DNA of 64,000 bases from Mongoliitalea daihaiensis (lineage in GTDB: Bacteria > Bacteroidota > Bacteroidia > Cytophagales > Cyclobacteriaceae), in contig NZ_CP063779.1 in NCBI RefSeq assembly GCF_021596945.1, positions 3,880,001-3,944,000 of the forward strand. Reading direction: 5' to 3'. The notes beneath the pieces are model-generated. The model was given only the letters and a program-made list of their open reading frames with translations. It was not told the origin of the DNA and did no database searches. This document shows, piece by piece, positions 55,901-64,000 of this stretch. Position numbers and translations under genes: made by a program. The first letter of the stretch is position 1. Every line of letters begins with the position of its first letter.

Positions 55901-56160
55901 GTACTGCCAACGGCTAATAGTAACAAGATAAAATTAGGACTTTTTTATCTGTCCAAATATAAAACCATCAATCCGTGTCAAATCTGTTCAATCTCCTAGA
56001 TCTTCGAGAGGTTTACGGTTTTTCTGACGTCCCACCCACACGTGCTACCAACGGCTTCATATACCCTTCAAAATCTTATTTCCGCGATTTCTGCGCTTTC
56101 TGCGAGAGTTTTTGGACCTCCTCCCCGCTCGTGCTACCAGCGGTTGGTAGTAAACAAATC
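55901..56160. repeat. Linker repeat between A3 and B2
   Basis: Near copy of the A2-B1 linker, including CTCCTAGATCTTCGAGAGG, ATATACCCTTCAAAATCTTA and CGCGATTTCTGCGCTTTCTG. Confidence 0.75.
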
Positions 56161-56553
56161 TATCTCAAAAATCCCCATAAGCCTGAAGGGCTTAAATATC
56201 TATTAACCCCGGGTAAGGTGTTACAGTAATAATTTTATACACTGACATCTCCTCACACCGCAACCCGGGGACAGGGATCGCCTCCAGAAACCAGAGGCTC
56301 GCAGGATGATTGCCTTCGAGCTAAAGAGCGTTTTTCGAGCCGATACGGACGAGATTATCTTTTAATGTAATACTTTAATATGATCTTTTTGGTATGTTTA
56401 TAATTTTTGAATGGAGGTAAGAGATTGTACGATTTTTACTTCCATTGTCGTTACTTTTGTCATTGCCACAAAAGTAACCAAAAACGCTAGTCAGAAAAAT
56501 CCTTCCACGCTCTAGGCCACCGCCGGCGCGGTTTTCTGACGTCCCACCCGCAT
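56161..56553 (+). repeat. Multi-hairpin dispersed element, type B, copy B2
   Basis: Very similar to B1 in its left two thirds. The GTTAC stem is of type A (GTTACTTTTGT/ACAAAAGTAAC), so modules have been exchanged relative to B1. Confidence 0.8.
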
Positions 56554-56898
56554 CAGTACTACTATCGGATAATCTTAAATTAAACATTCAGGATTTTTTT
56601 ATCTGTCCAAATATGAAACTATCAATCCGTGTCAAATCTGTTCAATCTCCTAGATTTGCGAGAGACCTAGGAGTCAACGGCTGTCAGTCATCTGTTTGGT
56701 CTATGGTAACAAAAATCGATTAACTTAAGGAAAACTAAGTCTTGATTCTTGGTTCTTGATTCTTGTTTCTTAAATTTCGCCTCCTACTTCAAGATAGTCA
56801 AGCTCGCCTCCTACTTCAAGATAGGCAAGCTCGATTCCTACCTTAAGGTAGGCAAGCTCGCTTCTCGCCTCACCGTAAGCAAGCTCATTTCCTAATAA
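56554..56898. repeat. Composite microrepeat tract after the outer-membrane protein gene
   Basis: After ATCGATTAACTTAAGG and (TTCTTGATTCTTGG)n come four units of about 31 bp containing CCTACTTCAAGATAG or CCTACCTTAAGGTAGG followed by CAAGCTCG. The tract ends at the stop codon of the minus-strand gene (56899). Confidence 0.8.
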
Positions 56899-57609
56899 TT
56901 ATTCTTTTCTGAAATTAAAGAAACGTTTATACGTAATCTGGGCCTGTGCCAAGTAATCATTGTAACTATTGTAATTGGCATTCCCATCTAGGTTATCACT
57001 AAAAGTAAATAATACTGTTCCTTCTAAAGCAATATCGGTTAAAGCACCTACCTTAAAAGATATCCCTCCTCTTAACGGAATATATCCTGTGCTGATGTTG
57101 CCTTTCGACTTTGGCTCATCTGAATTCATACTAAAAAATTTGGTTTGAAAGACGTGCATGACCCCGATGCCTAGCCCACCGTAAAGGTTAACTTGAGGTC
57201 TTTCAAAATGGTTTTTGTACGGAATTACATAAAGAATAGGAACCACGTCCGCAAATATGGCTGTTCCTCTGAATCTTGCTGCACTACCGGATCTTTCCCA
57301 AAGAGCAAGAATTCCTGGATTTGTGCTACCATTGGTCACTAACTGCTGAGCCCCAAGGCTGGTTTGAATGCCAAACTGAGAACCCAAACGTTTAGTGTAG
57401 GAAACTGTTAATGCCGGATTCCATTCGAACGTAAAGGTTCTAAAATCTCCTGCGTTGTCGGAATAAATAAATGATGGTCCAATACCCACCGAAAAAACAT
57501 CCGTTTTCGGTATCCGATATTTATGAAAACTCTGACCAAAACTATGATGTGCAGAAAAGAAGCTTAAAGCGACCCAGAAAAAGACGTTGAGAGAAATTTT
57601 TTCTTTCAT
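56899..57609 (-). CDS. Predicted outer-membrane beta-barrel protein
   Basis: The 236-residue protein has a signal peptide (ending HSFGQ) and alternating hydrophobic strands with glycine-rich turns (VSVGIGPSFIYSD, NLYGGLGIGVMHVF, ISFKVGALTDIALEGTVLF). It ends in ITYKRFFNFRKE. This fits an eight- or ten-stranded outer-membrane barrel of the Bacteroidota porin-like/OmpW type. There is no specific family or ligand. It lies about 120 bp after the PglD-like gene on the same strand. Confidence 0.75.
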   Translation of the reverse strand: MKEKISLNVFFWVALSFFSAHHSFGQSFHKYRIPKTDVFSVGIGPSFIYSDNAGDFRTFTFEWNPALTVSYTKRLGSQFGIQTSLGAQQLVTNGSTNPGILALWERSGSAARFRGTAIFADVVPILYVIPYKNHFERPQVNLYGGLGIGVMHVFQTKFFSMNSDEPKSKGNISTGYIPLRGGISFKVGALTDIALEGTVLFTFSDNLDGNANYNSYNDYLAQAQITYKRFFNFRKE

Positions 57610-57732
57610 TTTGACAGAAAATTAGAGTAGATAGTATTTCAAGAAAATAAGTTAAAACTAATAATGTCTATCGTCTTGAGCCTAAACTCCTAGCTTAACC
57701 TAGGCAGGCTCTCATCGCTCCTTTCACTTCAC

Positions 57733-58335
57733 TTACAAAACACTCACCTGTGCTACAATTCCAGCTCCTCTCCAGAGGCTAAAATCCGGAATATCTTTAT
57801 TCACAACACTATGAGCTCCGATGGTGCACCATTTGCCGATTTTTACTCCAGGAAGAATCACTGAATTGGCACCGATCAAGGTTCCTTCTCCTACTGTTAT
57901 CCCTCCACATAAAGTAGCCTGTGGAGCAATGTGAACAAAATCACCAATGATACAATCATGATCAACAGAAGCACCAGAGTTAATGATGGTCTGATGACCA
58001 ATGCTAGTACCCACTTTTACAATCGCTCCTTCCATGACCACGCAGCCATCACCAATGTTGGCTCGCTTGGAGAAAATTACAGAATCGTGGATAATCGATG
58101 CAAACTTTACACGGCCTGCCAAGCGATCTGCTAGCATTTTCCTTATTTTGTTGTCACCGATGGCAATGAATACATCGCTTTGAAAAACATAATCGGCTGG
58201 AATAGGGCCCATTACAGGATATCCCAATACCTCTTTTTTATCTTGATCGTCATCGAAAACTCCATGGATTTTCTCATAACTATCAATGATATCAATAATG
58301 ACTCTACCGTGTCCTGAAGCTCCGTAAATGTACAT
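57733..58335 (-). CDS. NeuD/PglD-type sugar O/N-acyltransferase
   Basis: The 200-residue protein has an N-terminal nucleotide-sugar-binding fold (YIYGASGHGRVIIDII) and a left-handed beta-helix of hexapeptide repeats (about 90-185: IGDGCVVMEGAIVKVG, VGEGTLIGANSVILPG). The catalytic His is probably in SVDHDCIIG. PglD acetylates the 4-amino sugar made by PglE; NeuD proteins acetylate sialic acids. Next to a PglE-like aminotransferase, the PglD function is the better fit. There is no membrane segment. Confidence 0.88.
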   Translation of the reverse strand: MYIYGASGHGRVIIDIIDSYEKIHGVFDDDQDKKEVLGYPVMGPIPADYVFQSDVFIAIGDNKIRKMLADRLAGRVKFASIIHDSVIFSKRANIGDGCVVMEGAIVKVGTSIGHQTIINSGASVDHDCIIGDFVHIAPQATLCGGITVGEGTLIGANSVILPGVKIGKWCTIGAHSVVNKDIPDFSLWRGAGIVAQVSVL

Positions 58336-58549
58336 GGTTATGGTATTGTTTGGGGTGATTATCTGATATAATTATAAGCAAAAGTTATGAATTAGCTAAT
58401 TAAAATTTAACTTTTTTTAGATATAAATTTATCAAAAGTTTTAAAAGTGATATTCTTGTGTTTAAAATACAATTAACTTCATACATGATTCATTGATTTT
58501 TAGCAAATTACAGCTTGTCAAAGCATTAAAAACGATCCATTGATATATG

Positions 58550-59713
58550 TTAAGGATTGACCTTACTCAAAATCACCTCTACCACTCGTCCGAGATCCCC
58601 TTCAGAAAGGTTGGATCCGCTCGGTAAACACAGCCCTCTTTCAAATAAAAGCTCAGAAACCTTCTTTCCGAAATACGGGAAATTCTCGAATACAGGTTGC
58701 ATGTGCATAGGTTTCCACAACGGCCTAGACTCGATCGCCACTTCCTGCATGGCCCGTCGAAGTTGTTCCCGATCTACTCCTCCAGTCTTGGCAGGATCTA
58801 CGATGATGCAACTCAGCCATCGGTTGGCATAGTAATCTGGCAATTCCTCCAAAAAAGAAATGCCTTGAATTTCGCGCAGCGCTGAACGATAAAACTCAAA
58901 GTTGGCTCTTCTGGCCCGAACACGCTCATCCAACACCTCCAATTGCCCCCGTCCGATGCCTGCCAATACATTGCTCATGCGGTAATTGTACCCGATTTTG
59001 GAATGCTGATAGTGTGGTGCTTCGTCCCGTGCTTGAGTAGCAAGGTGTTTAGCTGCGGCGATGCTTGCTTTAGAAGGAGAGATCAGAGCTCCTCCACTTG
59101 AGGTAGTGATGATCTTATTCCCATTGAATGAAAAGACACCAAAATCACCAAATGTCCCACAGTGTTTGCCTTGGATATGTGCTCCCATGGCTTCGGCTGC
59201 GTCTTCGATGACGGGTATTTCGTATTTTTGTGCAATCGCCATGATTTCCTTCATCTTTGCCGGCACTCCATACAAATGCACCGGGATAATAGCCTTTGGT
59301 TTCCGTGCTTTACCTGTCCAAGGCCCTGGCAAGTCTCCGGTCAAACAGCCTTGTATAGCCTTTTCCAAAGCTTCGGGACACATATTCCATGTATCTTCCT
59401 CCGAATCCACGAAAATAGGGATGGCACCCTGATAACGAATCGGGTTGGCCGAGGCAGAAAAAGTCATGGATTGACAAATCACATAGTCCTCCTCTTGTAC
59501 TCCCAAAAGTACCAAGGATAAATGAATGGCAGCTGTTCCTGAAGAAAGTACAGCTACTTCACTACCTCCAACATAGCTGCTCAACTCTTTCTCAAAAGCG
59601 TCAATATGCGGACCTACGGGAGCTATCCAATTGGTGTGAAAGGCTTCCGTAACTAATGTAAGTTCCTTCGAACCCATGTGGGGAGAGGAAAGGTAAATGG
59701 TTTTATTCGTCAT
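58550..59713 (-). CDS. DegT/DnrJ/EryC1/StrS-family sugar aminotransferase (PglE-like)
   Basis: The 387-residue PLP enzyme has EVAVLSSGTAAIHLSLVLLG, VIEDAAEAMGAHIQG and the PLP-binding lysine in FNGNKIITTSSGGAL. The start YLSSPHMGSKEL and NTNWIAP-like segment resemble PglE, which aminates UDP-4-keto-6-deoxy-GlcNAc. With the PglF-like and PglD-like genes downstream it completes a route to UDP-N,N'-diacetylbacillosamine or a close isomer. About 210 bp separate it from the PglD-like gene. Confidence 0.9.
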   Translation of the reverse strand: MTNKTIYLSSPHMGSKELTLVTEAFHTNWIAPVGPHIDAFEKELSSYVGGSEVAVLSSGTAAIHLSLVLLGVQEEDYVICQSMTFSASANPIRYQGAIPIFVDSEEDTWNMCPEALEKAIQGCLTGDLPGPWTGKARKPKAIIPVHLYGVPAKMKEIMAIAQKYEIPVIEDAAEAMGAHIQGKHCGTFGDFGVFSFNGNKIITTSSGGALISPSKASIAAAKHLATQARDEAPHYQHSKIGYNYRMSNVLAGIGRGQLEVLDERVRARRANFEFYRSALREIQGISFLEELPDYYANRWLSCIIVDPAKTGGVDREQLRRAMQEVAIESRPLWKPMHMQPVFENFPYFGKKVSELLFERGLCLPSGSNLSEGDLGRVVEVILSKVNP

Positions 59714-59811
59714 AGTAGTTTAGTTAACAGTAACAGCTGCCTCAGTGGCTAAGCGAAGTCGAAGAGTTTTAAATGGGCGTTTGTAACTGAAAAAGTTTGC
59801 TTTTTTCTAGG

Positions 59812-60125
59812 GTTTTTGCGGCGTAACCTGGGGTTGGTTACACACCCCGATCCAAAGGCCCGCACTTGGATTATCTTCAAGCAAATCATTGCTTTACGAG
59901 CCGATACGGAGGTAATTGTTTTTAAATCTGACCAAAAACCTAGACTTCTCTTTTGTAAGATTTTTGTTATTTATAAGCACTAATTGATAATTAGAATATT
60001 GCTGCTATTTACTCTTATTGTCGTTACTTTTTGCATCGCCCAAAAAGTAACCAAAAACGCTAGTCAGAAAAATCCTTCCGCCCGCAGGGCCCACGCCGGC
60101 TCGGTTTTCTGACGTCCTCCCCGCA
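59812..60125 (+). repeat. Multi-hairpin dispersed element, type B, copy B3 (diverged)
   Basis: The left end has changed (GTAACCTGGGG...CACCCCGATC), but GTTACTTTTTG/CAAAAAGTAAC and GTCAGAAAA/TTTTCTGAC remain intact. Confidence 0.75.
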
Positions 60126-60767
60126 TCAGTACTGCTATCGGATAATCTTAAAATAAACATTCAGGACTTTTTTATCTGTCCAAATATAAAACCATCAATT
60201 CGTGTCAAATCTGTTCAATCTCCTGGATCTGTGAGAGACCTAGAAGTCAACAGCTGTCAGTCAACTGTTTGATCTATGGTAACAAAAGTAGGTTATCTTA
60301 AGGAAAATTAAGTCTTGATTCTTGGTTCTTGGTTCTAAATCTAAAATTATAAATATGAGTAAAATCTGTTTAATCTCCTAGATCTGTGAGAAGCATGTGA
60401 GAGAATTTCGGTTTTCTAACGTCCTCCCCGCACGTGCTGCCAGCGGTAAGTGAACAGTGAGCAGTGAGCAGTGAACAGTGAGCAGTGAACAGTGAGCAGT
60501 GAGCAGTGTAGTAACAAAAATCGATTAACTTAAGGAAAACTAAGTCTTGTTTCTTGATTCTTGGTTCTTGATTCTTGGTTCTTGATTCTTGGTTCTTGTC
60601 TCTTGATTCTTGATTCTTGTTTCTTGTCTCTTGATTCTTAAATCTCGTCTCCTACCTCAAGGTAGGCAAGCTCGCCTCCTACCTCAAGGTAGGCAAGCTC
60701 GTATCCTACCTTAGGGTAGGCAAGCTCGCTTCTCGCATCTCGCATCTCGCTTCTAATTTCTCGCTTC
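60126..60767. repeat. Linker and composite microrepeat tract after the YdcF gene
   Basis: After linker sequence come about nine 7-nt CAGTGAG/CAGTGAA units, ATCGATTAACTTAAGG, a long (TTCTTGATTCTTGG)n tract, three units CCTACCTCAAGGTAGG-CAAGCTCG, and (CTCGCAT)n. The block adjoins the stop of the minus-strand YdcF gene. In one frame the units read ELAYLEVG, but this is not a gene. Confidence 0.8.
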
Positions 60768-61496
60768 TCAAAACTTCCCCAAGAACATTCCAATAGTCTC
60801 ATGCACATACGTTTCCCAACGTTGCAGGGCGTGGAGAGAGGGGATCCATTGAAGTCGGTCGCCTGCAGGGTGTTTGCGGATAATAAAATCAGAAGCAGCC
60901 GGTATAACCTCCAAACCATGGGCCTCAAACATCCGCTTAGCCCTTGGTAAATGTACCGCAGTGGTCACTAGGATGATTTTTTTAGCATCGGGATAGGCCT
61001 TTACAAACTCCTGCGCCTCCTCCCAAGTTGTTTTGGGCGTAGGAACTATACCCAATCTAGCTTCTTCCATCCCCGATTCCTTGGCATAATTGGCATACAT
61101 CTCCGCTTGTGAAAGATATCCATCTCGGCCAGCGGAAGAAAAAACCAAGATTGATTCCGGCAATTCCTGAGCAATCCGCATCCCCTGAGTTACACGCAAC
61201 AAGGGCGAGCCAGCCAGTTGATGCATGGAATTGATTGCTGGGTCAGGAGTTCCGCCTGCACCCAAAACCAAGATATAAGGAGCTCCCAACTTTTGCTCTT
61301 CCCAAATAGGGAAACTCCGCTCTTTTTGTTGAATCAGGTAATTGATCGGAGCTGGCATCAACAAAATAGTGGCCAAAGCAAGCAAGCCTGCCAACCAGTT
61401 CCTTCCCGCCTTCCACTGCCCCCAAGCCCCCCACAACATCCCACAAAAGATGTAAAATGCAGGGTTTAAAAAGAAGTTATGGGCGATGTAACGCAT
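60768..61496 (-). CDS. YdcF/SanA/ElyC-family (DUF218) membrane protein
   Basis: The 242-residue protein has N-terminal transmembrane segments (about 8-25 and 32-50) and a DUF218 domain (about 74-235) with YILVLGAGG, GRDGYLSQAEMYANYA, TTWEEAQEF and LVTTAVHLPRAKRMF. Relatives such as ElyC and SanA affect envelope integrity and lipid-carrier use in polysaccharide synthesis. It forms a single-gene cassette enclosed by repeat blocks on both sides. Confidence 0.88.
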   Translation of the reverse strand: MRYIAHNFFLNPAFYIFCGMLWGAWGQWKAGRNWLAGLLALATILLMPAPINYLIQQKERSFPIWEEQKLGAPYILVLGAGGTPDPAINSMHQLAGSPLLRVTQGMRIAQELPESILVFSSAGRDGYLSQAEMYANYAKESGMEEARLGIVPTPKTTWEEAQEFVKAYPDAKKIILVTTAVHLPRAKRMFEAHGLEVIPAASDFIIRKHPAGDRLQWIPSLHALQRWETYVHETIGMFLGKF

Positions 61497-61509
61497 GGGG
61501 GATGGTGAA

Positions 61510-61592
61510 GAGTTGGGAATGAGGAATTAGGAATGAGGAATGAGGAATGAGGAATTAGGAATTAGGAATGAGGAATGAGGAATTAGGAATGA
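61510..61592. repeat. Simple tandem repeat GGAATGAGGAATTA
   Basis: Six to seven copies of a 7-nt unit (GGAATGA / GGAATTA) stand upstream of the YdcF gene and lead into element A4, as another simple tract does before A1. Confidence 0.75.
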
Positions 61593-62002
61593 ATGGTCTT
61601 AACTGGCATTTGGGGTAGATTTTAATCTATGAATTGCAATGTGAGTTAGTATTAAGTGGCTTAGCCACGACCGGCATTTTTGCCATGGGTTTTAACCCAT
61701 GGATGGGGATTATGTCCTAGAACCCGATGCTCGCAGGGTGATTGCCTTCGAGCTATAGATCGGTTTTTGAGCCGATATGGGCGTAATTGTCTTAAAATCA
61801 ATATTTTCGAGATTTCCAATCCTCTAGGTGAATTGGTTTTTTTGGGGATTAATTAGCTCAATTTGAACCAAAATGATTAATGCTACTTGCTTTCATTGTC
61901 GTTACTTTTGTCATTGCCACAAAAGTAACCAAAAAGGCTAGTCAGAAAAATCCTTCTACCCGCAGGGCCCACGCCGGCGCGGTTTTCTGACCTCCTCCCC
62001 GC
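61590..62002 (+). repeat. Multi-hairpin dispersed element, type A, copy A4
   Basis: Same order of hairpins as A1, including TAGATT/AATCTA, GTGGC/GCCAC, CCATGGGTT/AACCCATGG and GTTACTTTTGT/ACAAAAGTAAC. Confidence 0.85.
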
Positions 62003-62400
62003 AAGTACTGCCAGCGGATAATCTTTAAATAAACAACCAAGGTGAAGTTTGACCCCCTTGGGGTCTTAAGCAAGGAAAAAACAACCCATTATCAACCACG
62101 GGTTAAAAACCCGTGGCTATTGAGAAGTTTGACTCTTTCAGAGTCTTTTATATACCCTTCAAAATCTTTTTTCCGCGATTTTTGCGCTTTCTGTGAGAGA
62201 CCTAGGAGTCAACGGCTTTCAGTCAACTGTTTGGTTTATGGTAACAAAAATCGATTAACTTAAGGAAAACTAAGTCTTGATTCTTGGTTCTTGATTCTTG
62301 GTTCTTAAATCTCGCTTCCTACCTCACCGTAGGCAAGCTCTCCTCCTACCTCACCGTAGACAAGCTCGCTTCTAAAAAAATCTTCTCTTTATTCAAGCAT
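62003..62400. repeat. Mixed hairpin units and microrepeat tract
   Basis: It contains GTTTGACCCCC-TT-GGGGTC, CCACGGGTT/AACCCGTGG and GTTTGACTCT-TTC-AGAGTC (the family seen at 1350-1792), then the CGCGATTTTTGCGCTTTCTG segment, ATCGATTAACTTAAGG, (TTCTTGATTCTTGG)n and two CCTACCTCACCGTAGG-like units. Confidence 0.75.
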
Positions 62401-62641
62401 TTTAATGCAACCACCCTGCTCGCAGGCCTTATGCCTACGAGCAAATTAGGGACAAGCTAAGGTGGCTGACTTTTTTTGATACGATAAATCCTGAGTTTGG
62501 ATATGAATATTTATACTTATTTTTCTATGACTCCGCAGCGTGGGGTGAAAATATGGAAGACTTGATAATCTGGCGGTTTACTCCCTTGCTACCTTGTAGG
62601 CAATTACCAGAATCTGGGGATCGAAACCCACGGATGGAATG
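62401..62641. other. Region 3' of the YjbH gene with one more hairpin
   Basis: GCTCG-AGGC-CTTAT-GCCT-CGAGC at 62422-62447 is a free-standing version of the type A GCTCG hairpin. No gene is seen. Confidence 0.5.
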
Positions 62642-63751
62642 TCAATTCCGCCCATACTGCCTCAACAAATCATCCAATCTCGGGGTGCCGGTTCGGTACC
62701 TCCTTCCGACAGGGGCCTCGGCATTGATGGAGTACTCCCAGCGAAATTCTTCTGTGGTACGGAGTTCCAACCGTCGGCTGCGCAGCAATTTTCCGGGCCA
62801 CAAGGGGAAGGCTAGCTGGAAGCCTGCACTGTTGCCGAACTCGGTGGCGGTGGCGAAGAAACCTACGTCCCAACTGCCGTATTGCCGAATCAGATCCATG
62901 CGAACTCCCCGATCACCGGCCAAAAACTGTCCGCCCATGGCTTTTATCGTCAACCCTTCCCATGGCAAGCGGTATTCCACATCGGCCAAGGCTACCCAAT
63001 CACTCACAGGCCCCGTAAAGAAACGCTCTTGACTGAACACATAGAAACCTGTGCGGTTCACCTGTAAGCCATAAGACCACCGTGACTGATAAGGGGCATA
63101 GCGGTACTGCACATCCCAACCATAACGGTCGAAGACAAACAAACCCGTTTGCAGCATCACAAAATGCCCGGGCTTGATCTGCCTGAGATAATTCACATGG
63201 GAAGGCCCTATATGGGGTCTTTCGGAAGTGCGATCCAGGCGATTGGTGATGGGAACGTAGAGGCCAGTATGGACGCTCAAACCGGGTAAAACGTACACCC
63301 GTGTATCCAAAAGCATCCCGAACTTTTCTTGGATAGGTTGCTCGAAATTTCCGAACCGAATATTCAGATCGGGCATCAAGCGGAAATTGAACCTATACTT
63401 TTGAGGGGACCAGGCTTGACGGAGGATGTGGCGCTCGGATTCTTCCAAAGAAGTCCAACGATTATCGGCATCAAATACCCCCATGTTTTCTCCCCATAAC
63501 AAAGGTGCCAAACGCAACAAGGAATCCGCAATTCCGTCTTCAGCAGCCAAGGTTCGGATCAAATCCATGGAAGCCAAAGGATCCCGGAAGTTTCTGTGCT
63601 CGTATTGGATCAGGTAGCTGCCAGATTGCTCCAAGATATGTACCTGCTCGAAACCTGCCCGCTTCATGGCTACATCTAACTGTGCCTCTACCGTCCAAGG
63701 AAGAAGGACTAAGCCCAGCAATAGCCCGATGATTTTCTGCAAACTACTCAT
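62642..63751 (-). CDS. YjbH-domain outer-membrane protein, exopolysaccharide-related
   Basis: The 369-residue protein has a signal peptide (ending TVEAQ) and a beta-barrel body. The C-terminal section (VRMDLIRQYGSWDVGFFATA, then EFGNSAGFQLAFPL) resembles the YjbH/GfcD family of exopolysaccharide-linked outer-membrane proteins. It ends RQYGRN without a sorting domain. It overlaps the preceding partial gene by 8 bp, so the pair is co-translated. Base composition is more GC-rich than in most of the window. Confidence 0.7.
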   Translation of the reverse strand: MSSLQKIIGLLLGLVLLPWTVEAQLDVAMKRAGFEQVHILEQSGSYLIQYEHRNFRDPLASMDLIRTLAAEDGIADSLLRLAPLLWGENMGVFDADNRWTSLEESERHILRQAWSPQKYRFNFRLMPDLNIRFGNFEQPIQEKFGMLLDTRVYVLPGLSVHTGLYVPITNRLDRTSERPHIGPSHVNYLRQIKPGHFVMLQTGLFVFDRYGWDVQYRYAPYQSRWSYGLQVNRTGFYVFSQERFFTGPVSDWVALADVEYRLPWEGLTIKAMGGQFLAGDRGVRMDLIRQYGSWDVGFFATATEFGNSAGFQLAFPLWPGKLLRSRRLELRTTEEFRWEYSINAEAPVGRRYRTGTPRLDDLLRQYGRN

Positions 63752-64000
63752 GGGCTTTGGTTTTTAATCGTCTCAACTCCCGTGGCTTGACATCCAAAGG
63801 TACATTCAGGTGAATACCAGCCCCCAGATGACGCAGCCCGTAGGCATTGACCTGTAGGGAAATCCGTTCTTTCCAAAGATTGGCAAAGGCCCCGGCATGC
63901 ATGCCCCGACCATCATGTTCCAGCATGAAACCACCCAAGTTTTGGTAGCTCATCTGAAGGGCTCCAAATAGGCCTGTTAGGTACAGGTTATTGATTCGTT
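63744..64000 (-). CDS. Outer-membrane protein, C-terminal part, cut by window edge
   Basis: The minus-strand frame from the window edge to 63744 encodes 85 residues without an in-frame stop: RINNLYLTGLFGALQMSYQN, then FANLWKERISLQVNAYGLRH, ending KTKAHE. The alternating pattern suggests a beta-barrel, probably another YjbH-like or capsule-associated outer-membrane protein. Its stop overlaps the start of the YjbH gene by 8 bp. The start lies outside the window. Confidence 0.6.
   Translation of the reverse strand, partial: RINNLYLTGLFGALQMSYQNLGGFMLEHDGRGMHAGAFANLWKERISLQVNAYGLRHLGAGIHLNVPLDVKPRELRRLKTKAHE

Noticed and set aside
56375-56587. Minus-strand frame of 70 codons within repeat B2
   Set aside because: It lies entirely in the hairpin repeat, and the matching region of B1 has no equivalent frame.
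60640-60735. CRISPR-like array of CCTACCTCAAGGTAGG-CAAGCTCG units
   Set aside because: Units follow one another without unique spacers, only about three copies are present, and no cas genes are nearby. It is a tandem microrepeat.
60638-60928. Open frame with ELAYLEVG repeats
   Set aside because: It is the translation of the microrepeat tract and overlaps the YdcF gene in another frame.
48714-62002. Insertion sequence explanation for the type A and B repeats
   Set aside because: No transposase frame, no terminal inverted repeats spanning the element and no target duplications were seen. Mobility in trans remains possible.
62042-62263. Plus-strand frame of 73 codons after element A4
   Set aside because: It is composed of dispersed hairpin units and the CGCGATTTTTGCGC segment, which recur elsewhere out of frame.

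Overview
The window is chromosomal DNA of a Bacteroidota bacterium, most likely a member of the Cytophagales (Cyclobacteriaceae / Algoriphagus type). The evidence is a SusC/SusD pair, T9SS-type C-terminal sorting domains, a YfhO-type membrane protein, Bacteroidota promoters (TTG, 17-20 nt, TAnnTTTG), few Shine-Dalgarno sites, and simple-sequence tracts in AT-rich intergenic DNA. No rRNA, tRNA, intact transposase, phage module or CRISPR array was seen.

Layout. 1-3461: DNA maintenance (start of priA, an XPF/Mus81-type nuclease, a MerR regulator, dprA). 3702-6404: a secreted protein of unknown function and ffh. 6597-10969: an operon of YfhO-like protein, glycosyltransferase and FkbM methyltransferase, convergent with a 991-residue T9SS-exported protein. 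14251-19340: four envelope genes of unknown function, including a membrane-anchored LuxR-type regulator. 19662-22558: a flippase and a double universal stress protein, with a candidate structured RNA (6S-like) between them on the minus strand. 23300-24726: ECF sigma, small membrane protein and Spy-like protein. 24809-32412: mscL, an mgsA-pfkA couple, a Na/Pi transporter, PepSY protein, HMG-CoA-lyase-like enzyme, BstA/YfiT, a C69 dipeptidase, and remnants of Uma2 and SatD genes. 32448-41032: PBP4-type endopeptidase, S9 peptidase and a SusCD operon. 41462-46573: divergent membrane pyrophosphatase and PEP carboxylase. 47014-48588: a PKD/SprB T9SS protein.

From 48.6 kb to the end the character changes. 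Genes for surface polysaccharide synthesis and general functions (HIT, greA, 2-hydroxyacid dehydrogenase, a PglF-like dehydratase, an outer-membrane protein, PglD- and PglE-like enzymes, YdcF/SanA, YjbH) all lie on the minus strand as small cassettes. Between them are 1-3 kb of repeat mosaics. The mosaics contain about 400-bp elements made of successive hairpins, all in one orientation, plus 7-nt and 32-nt microrepeat tracts that begin right after stop codons. Stems differ between copies but stay paired, which suggests selection on structure.

How the genes work together. The dehydratase, aminotransferase and acetyltransferase are the three activities needed for a UDP-diacetamido-trideoxyhexose such as diacetylbacillosamine. 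Together with the YjbH proteins and YdcF they suggest envelope or exopolysaccharide work. Strongest leads for follow-up: the 6S-like RNA at 21118-21327, the covarying multi-hairpin repeat family, the terminator-like hairpin in the greA leader, the mgsA-pfkA coupling, and the uncharacterised envelope cluster at 14251-19340.
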